Position numbers and translations under genes: made by a program. Positions 8,782-18,532 of a stretch of DNA of 64,000 nt are shown here, in pieces. The notes below the pieces were generated by a model. The model was not told where the DNA came from. It saw only the letters and a list, made by a program, of their open reading frames with translations, and searched no databases. Position 1 is the first letter of the stretch, and each line of letters starts with the position of its first letter. Source of the stretch: HXMU1420-13 sp965228545 (lineage in GTDB: Bacteria; Bacteroidota; Rhodothermia; Balneolales; Balneolaceae). The DNA is taken from NCBI GenBank assembly GCA_965228545.1, contig OZ245822.1:992001-1056000 (forward strand). Direction: 5' to 3'.

Positions 8782-8890
8782 CTCGACCATGACGCCTTAT
8801 TTGCAAAAAATGCGGGTAGTCGCTCAAATTAACTTGAAACATTTTAATAACTCGGTGGTAATAGTTTCCGAACTTAACAATGGATCAGTT

Positions 8891-10372
8891 ATGAGAAGTA
8901 ATAAATTTTGGGGATTTCTGCTCATTACCCTTTTCACCATCTCGCAACAAGCAGCAGCGCAAGAAAACGATTACTACGATGATCTAGAATATCGCAAATG
9001 GCGTGTAACTCTCATACCACCTCTTTCAACCAACGGCGCTCGAACAACCGACTTTACAGCAAAGAGGTCGATAAACCTTATTGGTGGATACCATGGAGCC
9101 TTAGATGGTTGGGAAATTGGCTTATTATACAACGGTACTAAGTACTATTCAGCTGGATTTCAACTTGCCGGTATCACCAATTATACACGAGGCAGTATGG
9201 AAGGGCTAAATATCGCGGGAATCGCAAACGTTGCGAATAAATCGATGTCGGGCTTACAAGTTGCTGGTGCACTCAACTACTCGAATCGAAATATTGAAGG
9301 GCTACAAGCTACATTAGGTTTAAATTATTCCAGACTTTCTATTTCGGGTCTTCAAGCTGCCGGTCTTGCAAATATTAGTGAGCGAAATGTTGAAGGCTTA
9401 CAAGCAGCCGGAATTATGAATGCTTCTAATGGAGATTTATCAGGTTTACAGGCAGCAGGAGTCATGAATATTGCTAAAGATGATGTTGAAGGGTTGCAAG
9501 CAGCGGGTGTTTTAAACTTTGCAGGTGATGACTTATCAGGCATGCAGGCTACGTTTGGAGCAAATATCGCGTTAGGTAATATTGAAGGTTTATTCGCATC
9601 AGGTGTGTTCAACTTATCACGCGAAAATGCCGATGGTTTACTGTTTACAGGAGGTGTAAATCTCGCAAAAAATATTAATGGTTTATCTATTGCCGGAGTT
9701 GGAAACTTTGCCCGTGAACTAAATGGGGTGCAATCTGCGATGGTAAATTTCAGCGAAACTGCGATGGGAGTTCAAATTGGAATCCTCAATATTGCAAAAG
9801 AATTTGAGGGCGTACCATTAGGGGTGTTAAGCATTTATGGAAATGGAAGAAAAAATCTGGATGTACGGTTTTCTGATGGAGGGTTTACCGATTTCTCAAT
9901 CACAACTGGAACCCACAGAGTGTACAACATGGCGATGTTTGGATATAATACCTTACTTGACCGTGAAGTGTACCGAATCGGTTTTGCCGTTGGATTAGAA
10001 AAAAATATCCAAGACTCTTTCGAGAAAATTGAAAGCTCTACCCTTTTTGTTAATCAGGAATTTAGTGCCCATCATGTGTTTGAGGGAGACTATGACAAAA
10101 CACTAAATATGATGTATTCTTACAAATATTTAGTAGGAAATAGATTTGCTAACGGACTCTCGTTATATGCCGGACCAAGCATCAACATGCAAGTTTCTCG
10201 TGTAACCGGTAGCGATGATTATAGTTGGTATAGTTTATGGTCGCCCGAGCGAAAAGGCAGAGATTATCAATTTTGGGTAGGCTTTACCGTAGGTGTGCGA
10301 GTTTTCAAGCAAATGAATCTTCCACTGCTCGATGATGAATGGGATCGCTTAGAAAGTCGGTGGGACTGGTAA
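8891..10372 (+). CDS. Outer-membrane protein with GLQAAG-type surface repeats
   Basis: 493 residues from the ATG at 8891. An upstream in-frame ATG at 8789 would bury the signal peptide (FLLITLFTISQQAAAQ), so it is rejected. Residues of about 75-290 contain roughly ten imperfect repeats of about 20 residues with the pattern GLQAAGxxNxxxxxxE/S, for example GLQAAGIMNASNGDLS, predicting a stacked beta-helix or strand array. The C-terminal third resembles a barrel ending in aromatic residues. The repeats recall the surface-repeat proteins named after Leptospira LA_2272, which is a recollection and not a search. Function unknown. Confidence 0.75.
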   Translation: MRSNKFWGFLLITLFTISQQAAAQENDYYDDLEYRKWRVTLIPPLSTNGARTTDFTAKRSINLIGGYHGALDGWEIGLLYNGTKYYSAGFQLAGITNYTRGSMEGLNIAGIANVANKSMSGLQVAGALNYSNRNIEGLQATLGLNYSRLSISGLQAAGLANISERNVEGLQAAGIMNASNGDLSGLQAAGVMNIAKDDVEGLQAAGVLNFAGDDLSGMQATFGANIALGNIEGLFASGVFNLSRENADGLLFTGGVNLAKNINGLSIAGVGNFARELNGVQSAMVNFSETAMGVQIGILNIAKEFEGVPLGVLSIYGNGRKNLDVRFSDGGFTDFSITTGTHRVYNMAMFGYNTLLDREVYRIGFAVGLEKNIQDSFEKIESSTLFVNQEFSAHHVFEGDYDKTLNMMYSYKYLVGNRFANGLSLYAGPSINMQVSRVTGSDDYSWYSLWSPERKGRDYQFWVGFTVGVRVFKQMNLPLLDDEWDRLESRWDW

Positions 10373-10464
10373 GCATCCCTAACCGTTGTTATTCAATTGT
10401 GATGAATTAAGAATCAGGGATTGGTAAACTGATAGATATTGTTTCGTCAGAAAATAAAATATCT

Positions 10465-11022
10465 ATGAAATCTATTATCACCCTAACTGCAATACTTTCT
10501 GTTACAGGTTTGGTTTTTCTAACTGAGAATTCTCATACCACTCATTTAGAGACAACACATTCTCATTCACCTTTACTGGCTATGCAAAACGATACCGTTC
10601 CTACGTTCCCTTATCAAAAAACAGAAGCCGAATGGAAGGAGATTTTAACCTCCTCCCAATATCGAATTCTTAGAAAAAAAGGCACGGAAATACCTTACAT
10701 AAACGAATATTTCGACTTTAAAGGCGATGGGATTTATGTATGTGCAGGTTGCGGGCAGCATCTTTATGATTCGGATCATAAGTACAAAAGTGGAACTGGC
10801 TGGCCAAGCTTTTGGAAACCTATCGATGACAGCTTGGTAGTTGAACTAGAAGACAGAAGTTTCTTTATGGTGCGAACCGAAATAGTTTGTTCAAATTGTG
10901 GTGGACATTTAGGCCATGTTTTTGATGATGGCCCACAACCTACGGGTTTGCGTTATTGTATGAATAGTGCAGCAATGAAGTTTGTAGCTCGCGATGATAT
11001 TTCAGAACAAGATTCGAAATAA
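10465..11022 (+). CDS. msrB: Peptide-methionine (R)-S-oxide reductase
   Basis: 185 residues with an N-terminal hydrophobic segment (about 5-20), so exported or anchored. The MsrB domain begins near residue 55. Two zinc-binding pairs CAGC and CSNC, the GTGWPSF substrate loop, HLGHVF, and the catalytic RYCMNSAAMKF are all present. It reduces methionine R-sulfoxide in proteins, here probably in the periplasm because of the leader. It is an isolated gene, and a strong hairpin terminator follows at 11057. Confidence 0.93.
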   Translation: MKSIITLTAILSVTGLVFLTENSHTTHLETTHSHSPLLAMQNDTVPTFPYQKTEAEWKEILTSSQYRILRKKGTEIPYINEYFDFKGDGIYVCAGCGQHLYDSDHKYKSGTGWPSFWKPIDDSLVVELEDRSFFMVRTEIVCSNCGGHLGHVFDDGPQPTGLRYCMNSAAMKFVARDDISEQDSK

Positions 11023-11056
11023 ATTGTTTATGATTTGAATTTATTCGTTCTTTTCG

Positions 11057-11081
11057 AGGCATCCATCTGGATGCCTTTTTT
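11057..11081 (+). terminator. Rho-independent terminator after msrB
   Basis: AGGCATCC at 11057-11064 pairs with GGATGCCT at 11069-11076 around a 4-base ATCT loop and runs into a T tract. Confidence 0.9.
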
Positions 11082-11102
11082 ATTTCACGAACACGATAAT
11101 TG

Positions 11103-11630
11103 ATGTCTAAACCTGTCCTGCTTAAAAAAGCTGAATTTAATCCCCGTCTTAAAACGTATCTAAATTTGTATGGTGCATTTACCATGCTTGTTATGATTAT
11201 TACCATTCCCTTTCTTCCGATTTGGTTTATCATTGCCCCCTATTTCATCAATAAATATTTCGAGCGTTTAGAGTGTGAACTCACAACACGTTCACTTCGG
11301 TTTAAAAAAGGCTTTATCGTACAAATAGAAAAAACCATCCCACTGGATAAAATTCAGGATTTAACATTCCGAGAAGGTCCACTACTTAAAAAATTCGGGC
11401 TTAGCGTTTTAAAAGTTGAAACTGCCGGGAATTCCGGTACTGCTACTGCCGACTTAAGTCTGATCGGAATTGTTGATGCTCACGAATTCCGCCAAATGGT
11501 ATTTGATCAGCGCGATAAAGTTACAGACAACTCTGCTTCATCCGATTCCGGCTCAGAATCGCTTGCCCAAATTTTAAGTGATATCCGAGATTCTATAAAA
11601 GTGATAGAAGCGAATATTTCTAAGAATTAA
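11103..11630 (+). CDS. Membrane protein with bacterial PH domain (YdbS-like)
   Basis: 175 residues from the ATG at 11103; a TTG one codon earlier is less likely. Two closely spaced membrane helices (about 22-55) precede a bPH2 domain that starts with ECELTTRSLRFKKGF and includes KTIPLDKIQDLTFREGPL, the usual signature, then GLSVLKVETAG. A Ser-rich linker and short amphipathic tail (SDIRDSIKVIEANI) follow. The family is membrane-associated with unknown function. No operon partner is evident. Confidence 0.8.
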   Translation: MSKPVLLKKAEFNPRLKTYLNLYGAFTMLVMIITIPFLPIWFIIAPYFINKYFERLECELTTRSLRFKKGFIVQIEKTIPLDKIQDLTFREGPLLKKFGLSVLKVETAGNSGTATADLSLIGIVDAHEFRQMVFDQRDKVTDNSASSDSGSESLAQILSDIRDSIKVIEANISKN

Positions 11631-11691
11631 TTTCTGCACACTTCATCTGTTCTTCATACGTTAGCCCTTAGTTGATAAAAAATTCAGGGGC

Positions 11692-12111
11692 ATGCGTTTT
11701 TTAGGTCTATGTTTAATTCCATTTCTATTCTCCTGTTCTGTATTTGAAAATGAACAGGATTTCGAGATTCATCCTCCCAGCCTAATTGGTGAATGGATTC
11801 TTACCGAATCTGCAACAATTACACAATTTGAAGCTCCAACTATTGCAGATACTTCTAATTTAGAAAGATTTATTACCTATCAGTTTTATCCCGATCAAAC
11901 CTGTTATATGAAATTAAACGTGCAAACTGATTTTTGGTATCAGAACTGCCGTTGGGAAAAGTACAAAGATGGGAATGAACACTACTTATGGAATTATTTT
12001 GAGACCTCAAATCAGATATGGCAAGGTTACTTATATGTGCGTCTGTATAAAGTGATCGAACTCACTGATAATAGAATTACACTTATTAAACTCGAATCGA
12101 ATTTTGATTAA
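11692..12111 (+). CDS. Tandem lipoprotein paralogue 1
   Basis: 139 residues. The leader ends in a lipobox FLFSC at about residue 15. The mature part has an N-terminal SVFENEQDFEI, then LIGEWILTE, a YxFYPDQTCYMKL strand, a QNCRWE segment, and RLYKVIEL near the end. The same order recurs in the four genes that follow, so all five are paralogues. Two Cys in the middle (TC and NC) are kept in most copies. The pattern of Cys, Trp and beta-rich sequence suggests a small lipocalin-like fold, which is inference. Its last 8 bases overlap paralogue 2. Confidence 0.75.
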   Translation: MRFLGLCLIPFLFSCSVFENEQDFEIHPPSLIGEWILTESATITQFEAPTIADTSNLERFITYQFYPDQTCYMKLNVQTDFWYQNCRWEKYKDGNEHYLWNYFETSNQIWQGYLYVRLYKVIELTDNRITLIKLESNFD

Positions 12112-12532
12112 AAGGGCTAACATACTGATTCTTTTATTTGTCGTATGTTTTAACTGTTCAATATTTGAAAATGAACAGGATTATGTGATTTATCCTCCAA
12201 ATATTATTGGTGAGTGGATACGTACCGATTTCGATGGTAACATTTCGTTCTACGCTCCTTCACAAATAGGCACTGCGATTGTTGATGAATTTATTACTTA
12301 TCACTTTTACAATGATAATACATGTAGAATGCTATGGAATGGCACATCAGATTACTACTATACTAATTGTGAATGGAGAATTAATGGGGAAGAACCACAG
12401 ATATACTTGACCTTATCTTTTGATCTGTTTGATCCGGTATGGCCTAGCCTAAGTTTTAATGACCTATATAAGATCATTGAATTGAGCGATAAAAATATTT
12501 CTTTAATTCTAATCGCCTCCAACAATGATTAA
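12104..12532 (+). CDS. Tandem lipoprotein paralogue 2
   Basis: 142 residues from a TTG at 12104, overlapping paralogue 1 by 8 bases. It is the closest copy of paralogue 1: SIFENEQDYVIYPP, IIGEWIRTD, FITYHFYNDNTCRM, TNCEWRI, DLYKIIELSD. The lipobox is VVCFNC. Its end repeats the same 8-base overlap structure, with GATTAA at both junctions, so a unit of about 420 bases seems to have duplicated including its boundary. Outer-membrane or periplasmic location is likely; function unknown. Confidence 0.7.
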   Translation: MIKRANILILLFVVCFNCSIFENEQDYVIYPPNIIGEWIRTDFDGNISFYAPSQIGTAIVDEFITYHFYNDNTCRMLWNGTSDYYYTNCEWRINGEEPQIYLTLSFDLFDPVWPSLSFNDLYKIIELSDKNISLILIASNND

Positions 12533-12962
12533 AGTTCAAGTTTTTTTATTGCTTTTATTAATTTTGGTATCGGGATGTTCACTTCTGAATAGTGAGAAGG
12601 AATTGATTATTGATAAAGAGAACATTAATCAAAAATGGATGTATCTGAGCACTGATAAAGACTTTATTCTAAGATCTTATGATCGCGATAAAGCCAATGA
12701 TGCTGAATACCATATCATTTACGATTTCAGAGAAACAGCATCTAGTAAATGCAATATTATCCATTCAGAAAAAAGAACTGGGTATTATCAAAACTGTGGT
12801 TGGACGATACAGGGTAATTCTCCTGATCTTTTTTTCAGGCTTTATTACGGGATTGAAGGTGCGAACAATTCATATCAGAGATTTAGTTACTTTTATGAGG
12901 TTCAAGAGCTTTCAAAAGATCGATTTCGTTTAAAAATGTTAAGAGAAGTGGTGTTGCGTTAA
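12525..12962 (+). CDS. Tandem lipoprotein paralogue 3 (divergent)
   Basis: 145 residues, ATG at 12525 overlapping paralogue 2 by 8 bases. The lipobox is LVSGC. The paralogue pattern is weaker but visible: SLLNSEKELII, QKWMYLSTD, IIYDFRETASSKCNI, QNCGWTI, and YEVQELSKDRFRL at the end. It is the most diverged of the five. The gap to paralogue 4 is 10 bases. No function is known; the cluster may be a family diversifying at the cell surface. Confidence 0.7.
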   Translation: MIKVQVFLLLLLILVSGCSLLNSEKELIIDKENINQKWMYLSTDKDFILRSYDRDKANDAEYHIIYDFRETASSKCNIIHSEKRTGYYQNCGWTIQGNSPDLFFRLYYGIEGANNSYQRFSYFYEVQELSKDRFRLKMLREVVLR

Positions 12963-12972
12963 CCTCGTAATC

Positions 12973-13395
12973 ATGAAACATCTCATCTGGATTCTCCCGT
13001 TGTTTTATTTTTCCTGTTCACTTTTCGATAATGAGCAGAAGTATGAAATAGATCCCCTCCAACTTTATGGCGAATGGTACCAAGATGAATTTAAAGGCTC
13101 TATCAATTTGGTTAAAACCGGCGAATTTGATTCCACAAACGCCCCAGTAAGGCTTATCAATTTTAAATCTGATAACAGTTGTACTCTCGAATATATCTAT
13201 CCTCCAAATAACAGGTTTGGAGACTGTGAATGGAGAATTTATGCTGATGCCTCAGACATATATCTTAAAATAGACTATGATGAAATTGTCATTCAATGGC
13301 ACATTTTTGTGGGTGAACTATATCGAATCAAGGAGTTAAATGAACACACTTTTCGAGTTGTTCAAATAGGAACTAAAAGAGATGACCCATCATGA
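12973..13395 (+). CDS. Tandem lipoprotein paralogue 4
   Basis: 140 residues with lipobox YFSC. Conserved landmarks are SLFDNEQKYEI, LYGEWYQDE, INFKSDNSCTLEY, GDCEWRI and ELYRIKELNEHTFRV. The stop overlaps the start of paralogue 5 in an ATGA, so the two are translationally coupled. Together with the upstream overlaps this makes the five genes one transcription unit. Confidence 0.7.
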   Translation: MKHLIWILPLFYFSCSLFDNEQKYEIDPLQLYGEWYQDEFKGSINLVKTGEFDSTNAPVRLINFKSDNSCTLEYIYPPNNRFGDCEWRIYADASDIYLKIDYDEIVIQWHIFVGELYRIKELNEHTFRVVQIGTKRDDPS

Positions 13396-13814
13396 GATTC
13401 GTACTATGTTTACTATTGGTAAGCTTCGTTCATTGTTCCATTTTAGGTGAAACAGATGAAAAATTTGATTTGATCCCAAGTAATTTAGAAGGTGAATGGA
13501 CTCGTGTTAAATTCAACGATACATTTACAATTCACAAGCTGATTGATTCAGCTGATCTTCCTACAACCCAACACATTCGTTACTCATTTACTGCAAATAG
13601 TTTTAATTCGTGCAAGATCTATAATTCTGCTCGACCAGATAATTTATACGGATATTGCAGATGGAATATTTATGGTGAGTATCCCGAAATATATCTTTCG
13701 ATTGAATACCGTACTTCAGATAACCCGAGTGGTGAAACTCAAAGCTTTCTGTATCAAGTTATAAATAAAAACTCTGATCAAATAACCTTGCGTACTATTC
13801 GGCAGGTATTATGA
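13392..13814 (+). CDS. Tandem lipoprotein paralogue 5
   Basis: 140 residues with lipobox FVHC. Landmarks are SILGETDEKFDLIP, LEGEWTRV, IRYSFTANSFNSCKIYN, GYCRWNI and FLYQVINKNSDQITL. It is the last gene of the lipoprotein array and converges on the NSS transporter with 41 bases between. No function is known. Confidence 0.7.
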   Translation: MRFVLCLLLVSFVHCSILGETDEKFDLIPSNLEGEWTRVKFNDTFTIHKLIDSADLPTTQHIRYSFTANSFNSCKIYNSARPDNLYGYCRWNIYGEYPEIYLSIEYRTSDNPSGETQSFLYQVINKNSDQITLRTIRQVL

Positions 13815-13855
13815 ATACTTGAGGAAATATGTTTTCACAAGTACGATTAATACCA

Positions 13856-15340
13856 TTACAGTTTCTGTGGCAACAATCGCTTGTTAAAAAACCAAACCAA
13901 TCCTAAAGCTAATATCCACTGCCCTACAACCGTAGCCACCGAAAATGGATCGAAAGGATTATACCAGCTATCCGGGGCATATTCTGTTGCAGAAAGATAG
14001 AACCACCATAATAACAAGGTGATTACCTCAACAGGGATAATGTATTTAAGTAAAATATCCCACCATCCCCCAAGTTTAGTTTTACTTTCTTCTGTATTTA
14101 CAAGATTAAGTCGGAAATCCTTAGCTCCAAAACTGATTACTGCGTACGATATAAACGCTCCTGAAACCATCAATCCAACCCCCCAAACGAAATCCTGATT
14201 GGCAAAGAAGGTTAGGTTTAATGCAGATGGAATGCCGAATGCAAATCCAATGGCGCAAATCCAAATTGTTGCTTGTTTCCGTGAAACTCCGGTGTCCACA
14301 AATACTTTTACAGCCAGTTCTATCATAGAGATCAGCGAGCTGAATGCCGCAAAAGTTAATCCAAGGAAGAAGAGAATGGAAAATATGCCGCCACCACCCA
14401 TACTAGCAAAAAGTTGAGGCATCCAAATAAAAGTAAGTCCTGTGCTTGCCGGACCCGAAGTCTTCATAACATTTAAAATTTCAGCATCCGACATCGAAGA
14501 TCCTAACGTACCAAAGACAGTGCTAAATATGATAATTGCAGCAATCAAAGAAATCATATTATTCCCAATCCCCGTTTGAAAAGCGCTGATCGTAATATCA
14601 TCTTGCTTACGCATATAAGCGCCGTACGTAAGAATCAATCCCCAAGCAGCACCCGTATCCCAGGCGTTTTGAGTAAGAGCTTCCAGCCAAATTTGAGGGT
14701 CCTTAAGAGTAGACCAATCAGGAGTAAACAAATACTTAATCCCCTCCATGCTTCCTTCAAGTGTTAAGGAGCGAATCAACGAAACAAATAAAACGAGAAG
14801 AAGTGACGGAATTAGAATTTTATTAATTCGCTCGATGGATGAAATCCCTTTTATCACTACCCATCCTCCAAAAAGCATAATAATCGCATGTGTTAAGACA
14901 GGCATCCCTGAGGCATGGAAATTATCCCATAGCATCAACGAAGCTTCGTAGGAATCTGGCAGGGATGCCGTTAACGACTGAAATAAATAGTATAAACACC
15001 ATCCGGCTACCACACTGTAGTAAAACATTATGGCCGTAGCAACGAAGCCAATAAAGCCGCCCATCCAACCTTTCTTTTCACCAATCAGCTTGGCAAATGC
15101 ACCTACAATACCTGATCGTCCATTTCGCCCAATTCCGTATTCTGCAATAATTAATGGGATCGACCATAAGATTAGGAAACTAAGCCACGCTATTAAAAAC
15201 GCTCCGGCTCCTGTTTCACCACCATTCTGTGCGGCTATCCTTGGAAATCTCCAGATGTTCCCGGTTCCTATTGCAATGCCCAAAACGCTTACAAGTAAGC
15301 CAATTTTGGATGAAAATCTTTCCATAGATGGTGCTGCCAT
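13856..15340 (-). CDS. Sodium-dependent neurotransmitter-symporter (NSS/SNF) family transporter
   Basis: 494 residues with about 12 membrane segments. The NSS signature opens the protein: KIGLLVSVLGIAIGTGNIWRFP, with the unwound-helix Gly pair and the Trp-Arg gate residues, then NGGETGAGAFLIAW. Family members, such as LeuT, import amino acids or related amines with sodium. The substrate cannot be told from sequence. The gene is alone and divergent from the DUF2723 gene, with a 174-base intergenic stretch holding both promoters. Confidence 0.92.
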   Translation of the reverse strand: MAAPSMERFSSKIGLLVSVLGIAIGTGNIWRFPRIAAQNGGETGAGAFLIAWLSFLILWSIPLIIAEYGIGRNGRSGIVGAFAKLIGEKKGWMGGFIGFVATAIMFYYSVVAGWCLYYLFQSLTASLPDSYEASLMLWDNFHASGMPVLTHAIIMLFGGWVVIKGISSIERINKILIPSLLLVLFVSLIRSLTLEGSMEGIKYLFTPDWSTLKDPQIWLEALTQNAWDTGAAWGLILTYGAYMRKQDDITISAFQTGIGNNMISLIAAIIIFSTVFGTLGSSMSDAEILNVMKTSGPASTGLTFIWMPQLFASMGGGGIFSILFFLGLTFAAFSSLISMIELAVKVFVDTGVSRKQATIWICAIGFAFGIPSALNLTFFANQDFVWGVGLMVSGAFISYAVISFGAKDFRLNLVNTEESKTKLGGWWDILLKYIIPVEVITLLLWWFYLSATEYAPDSWYNPFDPFSVATVVGQWILALGLVWFFNKRLLPQKL

Positions 15341-15514
15341 GCAAATAATTGTTAATTAAAAAATAGGGATACTTTTGGCTCGTTTAGATTGCCATTTAGA
15401 CCGTATATTCAACATCATTTTGATGTGATACAGGCTATGCATATCATTGCTGGCCAATCATACAGGTTAAAAATCGACTATCCAAAACTTTTTCAATAGC
15501 CGAACTTCATTTAC

Positions 15515-18499
15515 ATGTTTTCAAATCACCAATCGACGAATAAATATTTAGCGCTTTTTGCTTTTTTTACCTCGCTAGTCATCTACACCTTAACCATGGC
15601 CCCTACGGCAAGTTTTTGGGATGCCGGCGAGTTCATAGCAGTTGCCCATGGTCTTCAGGTTAATCACCCTCCCGGGGCTCCTTTATACTCCATATTGGGT
15701 CGACTCGCTTCTATGTTTATGCCTACAGAATATGTTGCGGCAAGCATTAACTTTTTGAGTGTGTTGTCATCTGCGCTCACAGTTATGTTATTGTATCTAA
15801 TCATCGTCCGCTTGATACGTGAATTCAAAGGACATCCTGATGAAATGTCGCTAATCGATAAAATTGGAATGTATGGTGGGGCTTTAGTAGGCGCTCTTAC
15901 TTTTGCCGTTACTGATACCTTCTGGTTTAACGCTGTTGAAGCCGAAGTATATGCCATGTCGATGTTTTTTACGGCCATTGTAGTATGGCTTGCTTTAAAG
16001 TGGAGCGAAAACCACGATGCCGATTACAACGAGCGCTGGCTGGTATTAATCGCCTATATGTTCGGTTTGGCCATCGGGGTTCATTTGTTGAATTTGCTTG
16101 CCTTATTTTTCGTGGCGCTTATTGTGTATTTCAAGAAAAGAGATTTCACACTTATCTCTTTTGTAATTATGGGGGCAATATCCGTTTTATCATTCTTCCT
16201 CATCTACCCCCTTTCCATACAGTATTTACCTGATTGGGCGGACAAAATTGGTGATGCTACCTACGGATTAATCGGGCCGCTTACTTTTGTATTGCTTATT
16301 GTTGGCTCGCTTAGTTACGCCATTTACTACACGCATAAAAATAAATACCGCTTAGCAAACATCATGTTTATCAGCTACGCGATGATTTTAATTGGGTATT
16401 CCAGTTATGCCGTAATTATGATCCGTTCTATCGCTGATCCTCCGGTAGATGAAAACGATCCTGAGACGGTTGAAGCCTTTGTAAAGTATCTGAAGCGCGA
16501 GCAATATGGCGACACACCAATTCTAAAAGGCCGATATTATGATGATGCAACGGCTCAGATATCACAGGATGAAAAGTTTTTCCCACGGCGGTATTCCAGC
16601 GATCCACGCCACATGCAGTTTTACGCGCGGTATGATAGCGATTTAGAGTATTTCCTATCGCACCAAATTAACCACATGTACATTCGGTACTTCAACTGGA
16701 ATTTCATTGGTCGCCAAGCAGATATTCAGGATGCAGGCTGGCAATCGGGCTTCGAAGAAGAACGCTATCCTGAAAATAAAGCCAGTAATGCGTATTACTT
16801 TATACCTTTCTTACTTGGCCTATTTGGTCTGATTTATCATTTTACCTCCGATTGGAGGCGGGCATTTGCAGTATTTGCACTCTTCATTGTTACAGGATTG
16901 GCGATTATCGTCTTCCTCAACCAAAGTCCATATCAACCCAGAGAAAGGGATTACGCCTATGTAGGCTCATTCTTTGCCTTCGCAATTTGGATTGGAATGG
17001 GAGTTACCGGTCTCATCGAAATGTTAAAGAATTACACAAAAGACAACACTATGGTGGCTTACGGTGTAATTGGCTTGTGTTTACTTGGCTCTCCTGTTTT
17101 GATGGGTGTAGAAAACTGGGACGATCATGATCGTTCGGGCAGGTATGTGGCTCCTGATTATGCTAAGAATTTGTTGAATTCTTTAGCGCCTAATGCTATC
17201 GTTTTTACGAATGGCGATAACGACACCTTTCCGTTGTGGTATGCCCAGGAAGTAGAAGGAGTTCGAACCGATGTTCGCATTGTTTGTTTGAGTTTATTGA
17301 ATACCGATTGGTATATCAAACAGCTTAAACACCAATGGTCGCACGAGTCTGCTCCACTCCCAATCAGTTACACCGATGAAGAAATAGACCAGATTACATC
17401 CCGAATTGATCGTTGGGAACCTAAGAACATCACTATACCGGTTGATAAAGAAATGTTGAAGGAAGCGTTCTCTGAAGACTATCAGTACAAAGAAGCAATT
17501 GGTGTTAAGCCAGATACATCGTTGCAAATTTTACAGACAGGAACCGACTTTGAAATGCCGGTAGATTCTTTGGATGATCAAATGAGCTGGAGAGTAAATG
17601 GTCGATTTTTTGGTAATGATGCCCAAGGCAATGGCATCTACTACATGCAGGTGCAAGATTTGCTAATCCTGGATCTTTTGGAAACCAATAACTGGTTACG
17701 CCCAATCTATTTCGCGAACACCGTGTCTTCGCAAAGCATGTTAGGCATGCAAGACTATTTCAGAACCGAAGGTAAAGCTTATCGCGTGATTCCTAAAGAA
17801 ATTAAAAGCGAATACACCGGCTATATTGATACCGATATTCACACCCGGCGACTTAATAACTTCAGTTTCAAAAACTGGAATGACCCGGATCTTTATTTAG
17901 ATGAAAACATCCGTCGGATGCTTGGAAACTATCGCTTTAGCTTCCTACAATTAGCCGAAACCTACTTAGATCGTGGCCAGCCTGATAGTGCAGCCTATTG
18001 GTTAAATCGTGCTGAAGAAGTAATACCTTTCCGCCCCGACGAAGAGAATTACAACCTTCAAGCATTGTTTGCAGTTAATTATGTTCAATTGAATATGTTA
18101 GATAATGCCGGGCGAGTAGTAGATGTTATCAAACCCAATATTGTGCGCGATTTTACGCGAAGTTACGAGGCTTTTGTTCGTGCTGAAGGCGAGTTTCAGG
18201 AATTAAACGCCGAATTTGAAGCAGCACGTCGCGAAGGCAATATTCAGGCACAGCGTAAGCTACGTCCACAAATAAACGCAACATACGAACGCCGCCAAAG
18301 CTATGGAGACCAACTCATGCAGGTGCGGCAATATTTATCGATTGCCACCTACGTGCTATTTAAAACCGATGAAGTTGCCGAAGCTAATGAATTGGTGAAC
18401 TTGGTGAATGATGCCTTCGAGGGTACCCCATTCCCAACACTACCAACAACAATTGAAGAAAGTGAAATGGAAATGCGCAGATACGGTTTAACTGAATAA
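15515..18499 (+). CDS. DUF2723 multi-pass membrane protein (GT-C-like)
   Basis: 994 residues. The N-terminal half has about ten membrane helices and the DUF2723 hallmark YTLTMAPTASFWDAGEFIA plus VNHPPGAPLYSILGR, which resembles the acidic loop of GT-C protein O-mannosyltransferases. A soluble region of about 350 residues follows, including FTNGDNDTFPLWY, and the C-terminus has helical TPR-like repeats (QLAETYLDRGQPDSAAYWL). Bacteroidota members have been linked to protein glycosylation, but activity here is inference. It is followed at 33 bases by a hypothetical gene and ybeY. Confidence 0.88.
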   Translation: MFSNHQSTNKYLALFAFFTSLVIYTLTMAPTASFWDAGEFIAVAHGLQVNHPPGAPLYSILGRLASMFMPTEYVAASINFLSVLSSALTVMLLYLIIVRLIREFKGHPDEMSLIDKIGMYGGALVGALTFAVTDTFWFNAVEAEVYAMSMFFTAIVVWLALKWSENHDADYNERWLVLIAYMFGLAIGVHLLNLLALFFVALIVYFKKRDFTLISFVIMGAISVLSFFLIYPLSIQYLPDWADKIGDATYGLIGPLTFVLLIVGSLSYAIYYTHKNKYRLANIMFISYAMILIGYSSYAVIMIRSIADPPVDENDPETVEAFVKYLKREQYGDTPILKGRYYDDATAQISQDEKFFPRRYSSDPRHMQFYARYDSDLEYFLSHQINHMYIRYFNWNFIGRQADIQDAGWQSGFEEERYPENKASNAYYFIPFLLGLFGLIYHFTSDWRRAFAVFALFIVTGLAIIVFLNQSPYQPRERDYAYVGSFFAFAIWIGMGVTGLIEMLKNYTKDNTMVAYGVIGLCLLGSPVLMGVENWDDHDRSGRYVAPDYAKNLLNSLAPNAIVFTNGDNDTFPLWYAQEVEGVRTDVRIVCLSLLNTDWYIKQLKHQWSHESAPLPISYTDEEIDQITSRIDRWEPKNITIPVDKEMLKEAFSEDYQYKEAIGVKPDTSLQILQTGTDFEMPVDSLDDQMSWRVNGRFFGNDAQGNGIYYMQVQDLLILDLLETNNWLRPIYFANTVSSQSMLGMQDYFRTEGKAYRVIPKEIKSEYTGYIDTDIHTRRLNNFSFKNWNDPDLYLDENIRRMLGNYRFSFLQLAETYLDRGQPDSAAYWLNRAEEVIPFRPDEENYNLQALFAVNYVQLNMLDNAGRVVDVIKPNIVRDFTRSYEAFVRAEGEFQELNAEFEAARREGNIQAQRKLRPQINATYERRQSYGDQLMQVRQYLSIATYVLFKTDEVAEANELVNLVNDAFEGTPFPTLPTTIEESEMEMRRYGLTE

Positions 18500-18532
18500 G
18501 CATTTTTATATATTTCGCCGAAATACAACGTT

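Noticed and set aside
8789..8890. Longer start for the repeat outer-membrane protein
   Set aside because: The signal peptide starts at the ATG at 8891; the upstream part is not hydrophobic and would block export.
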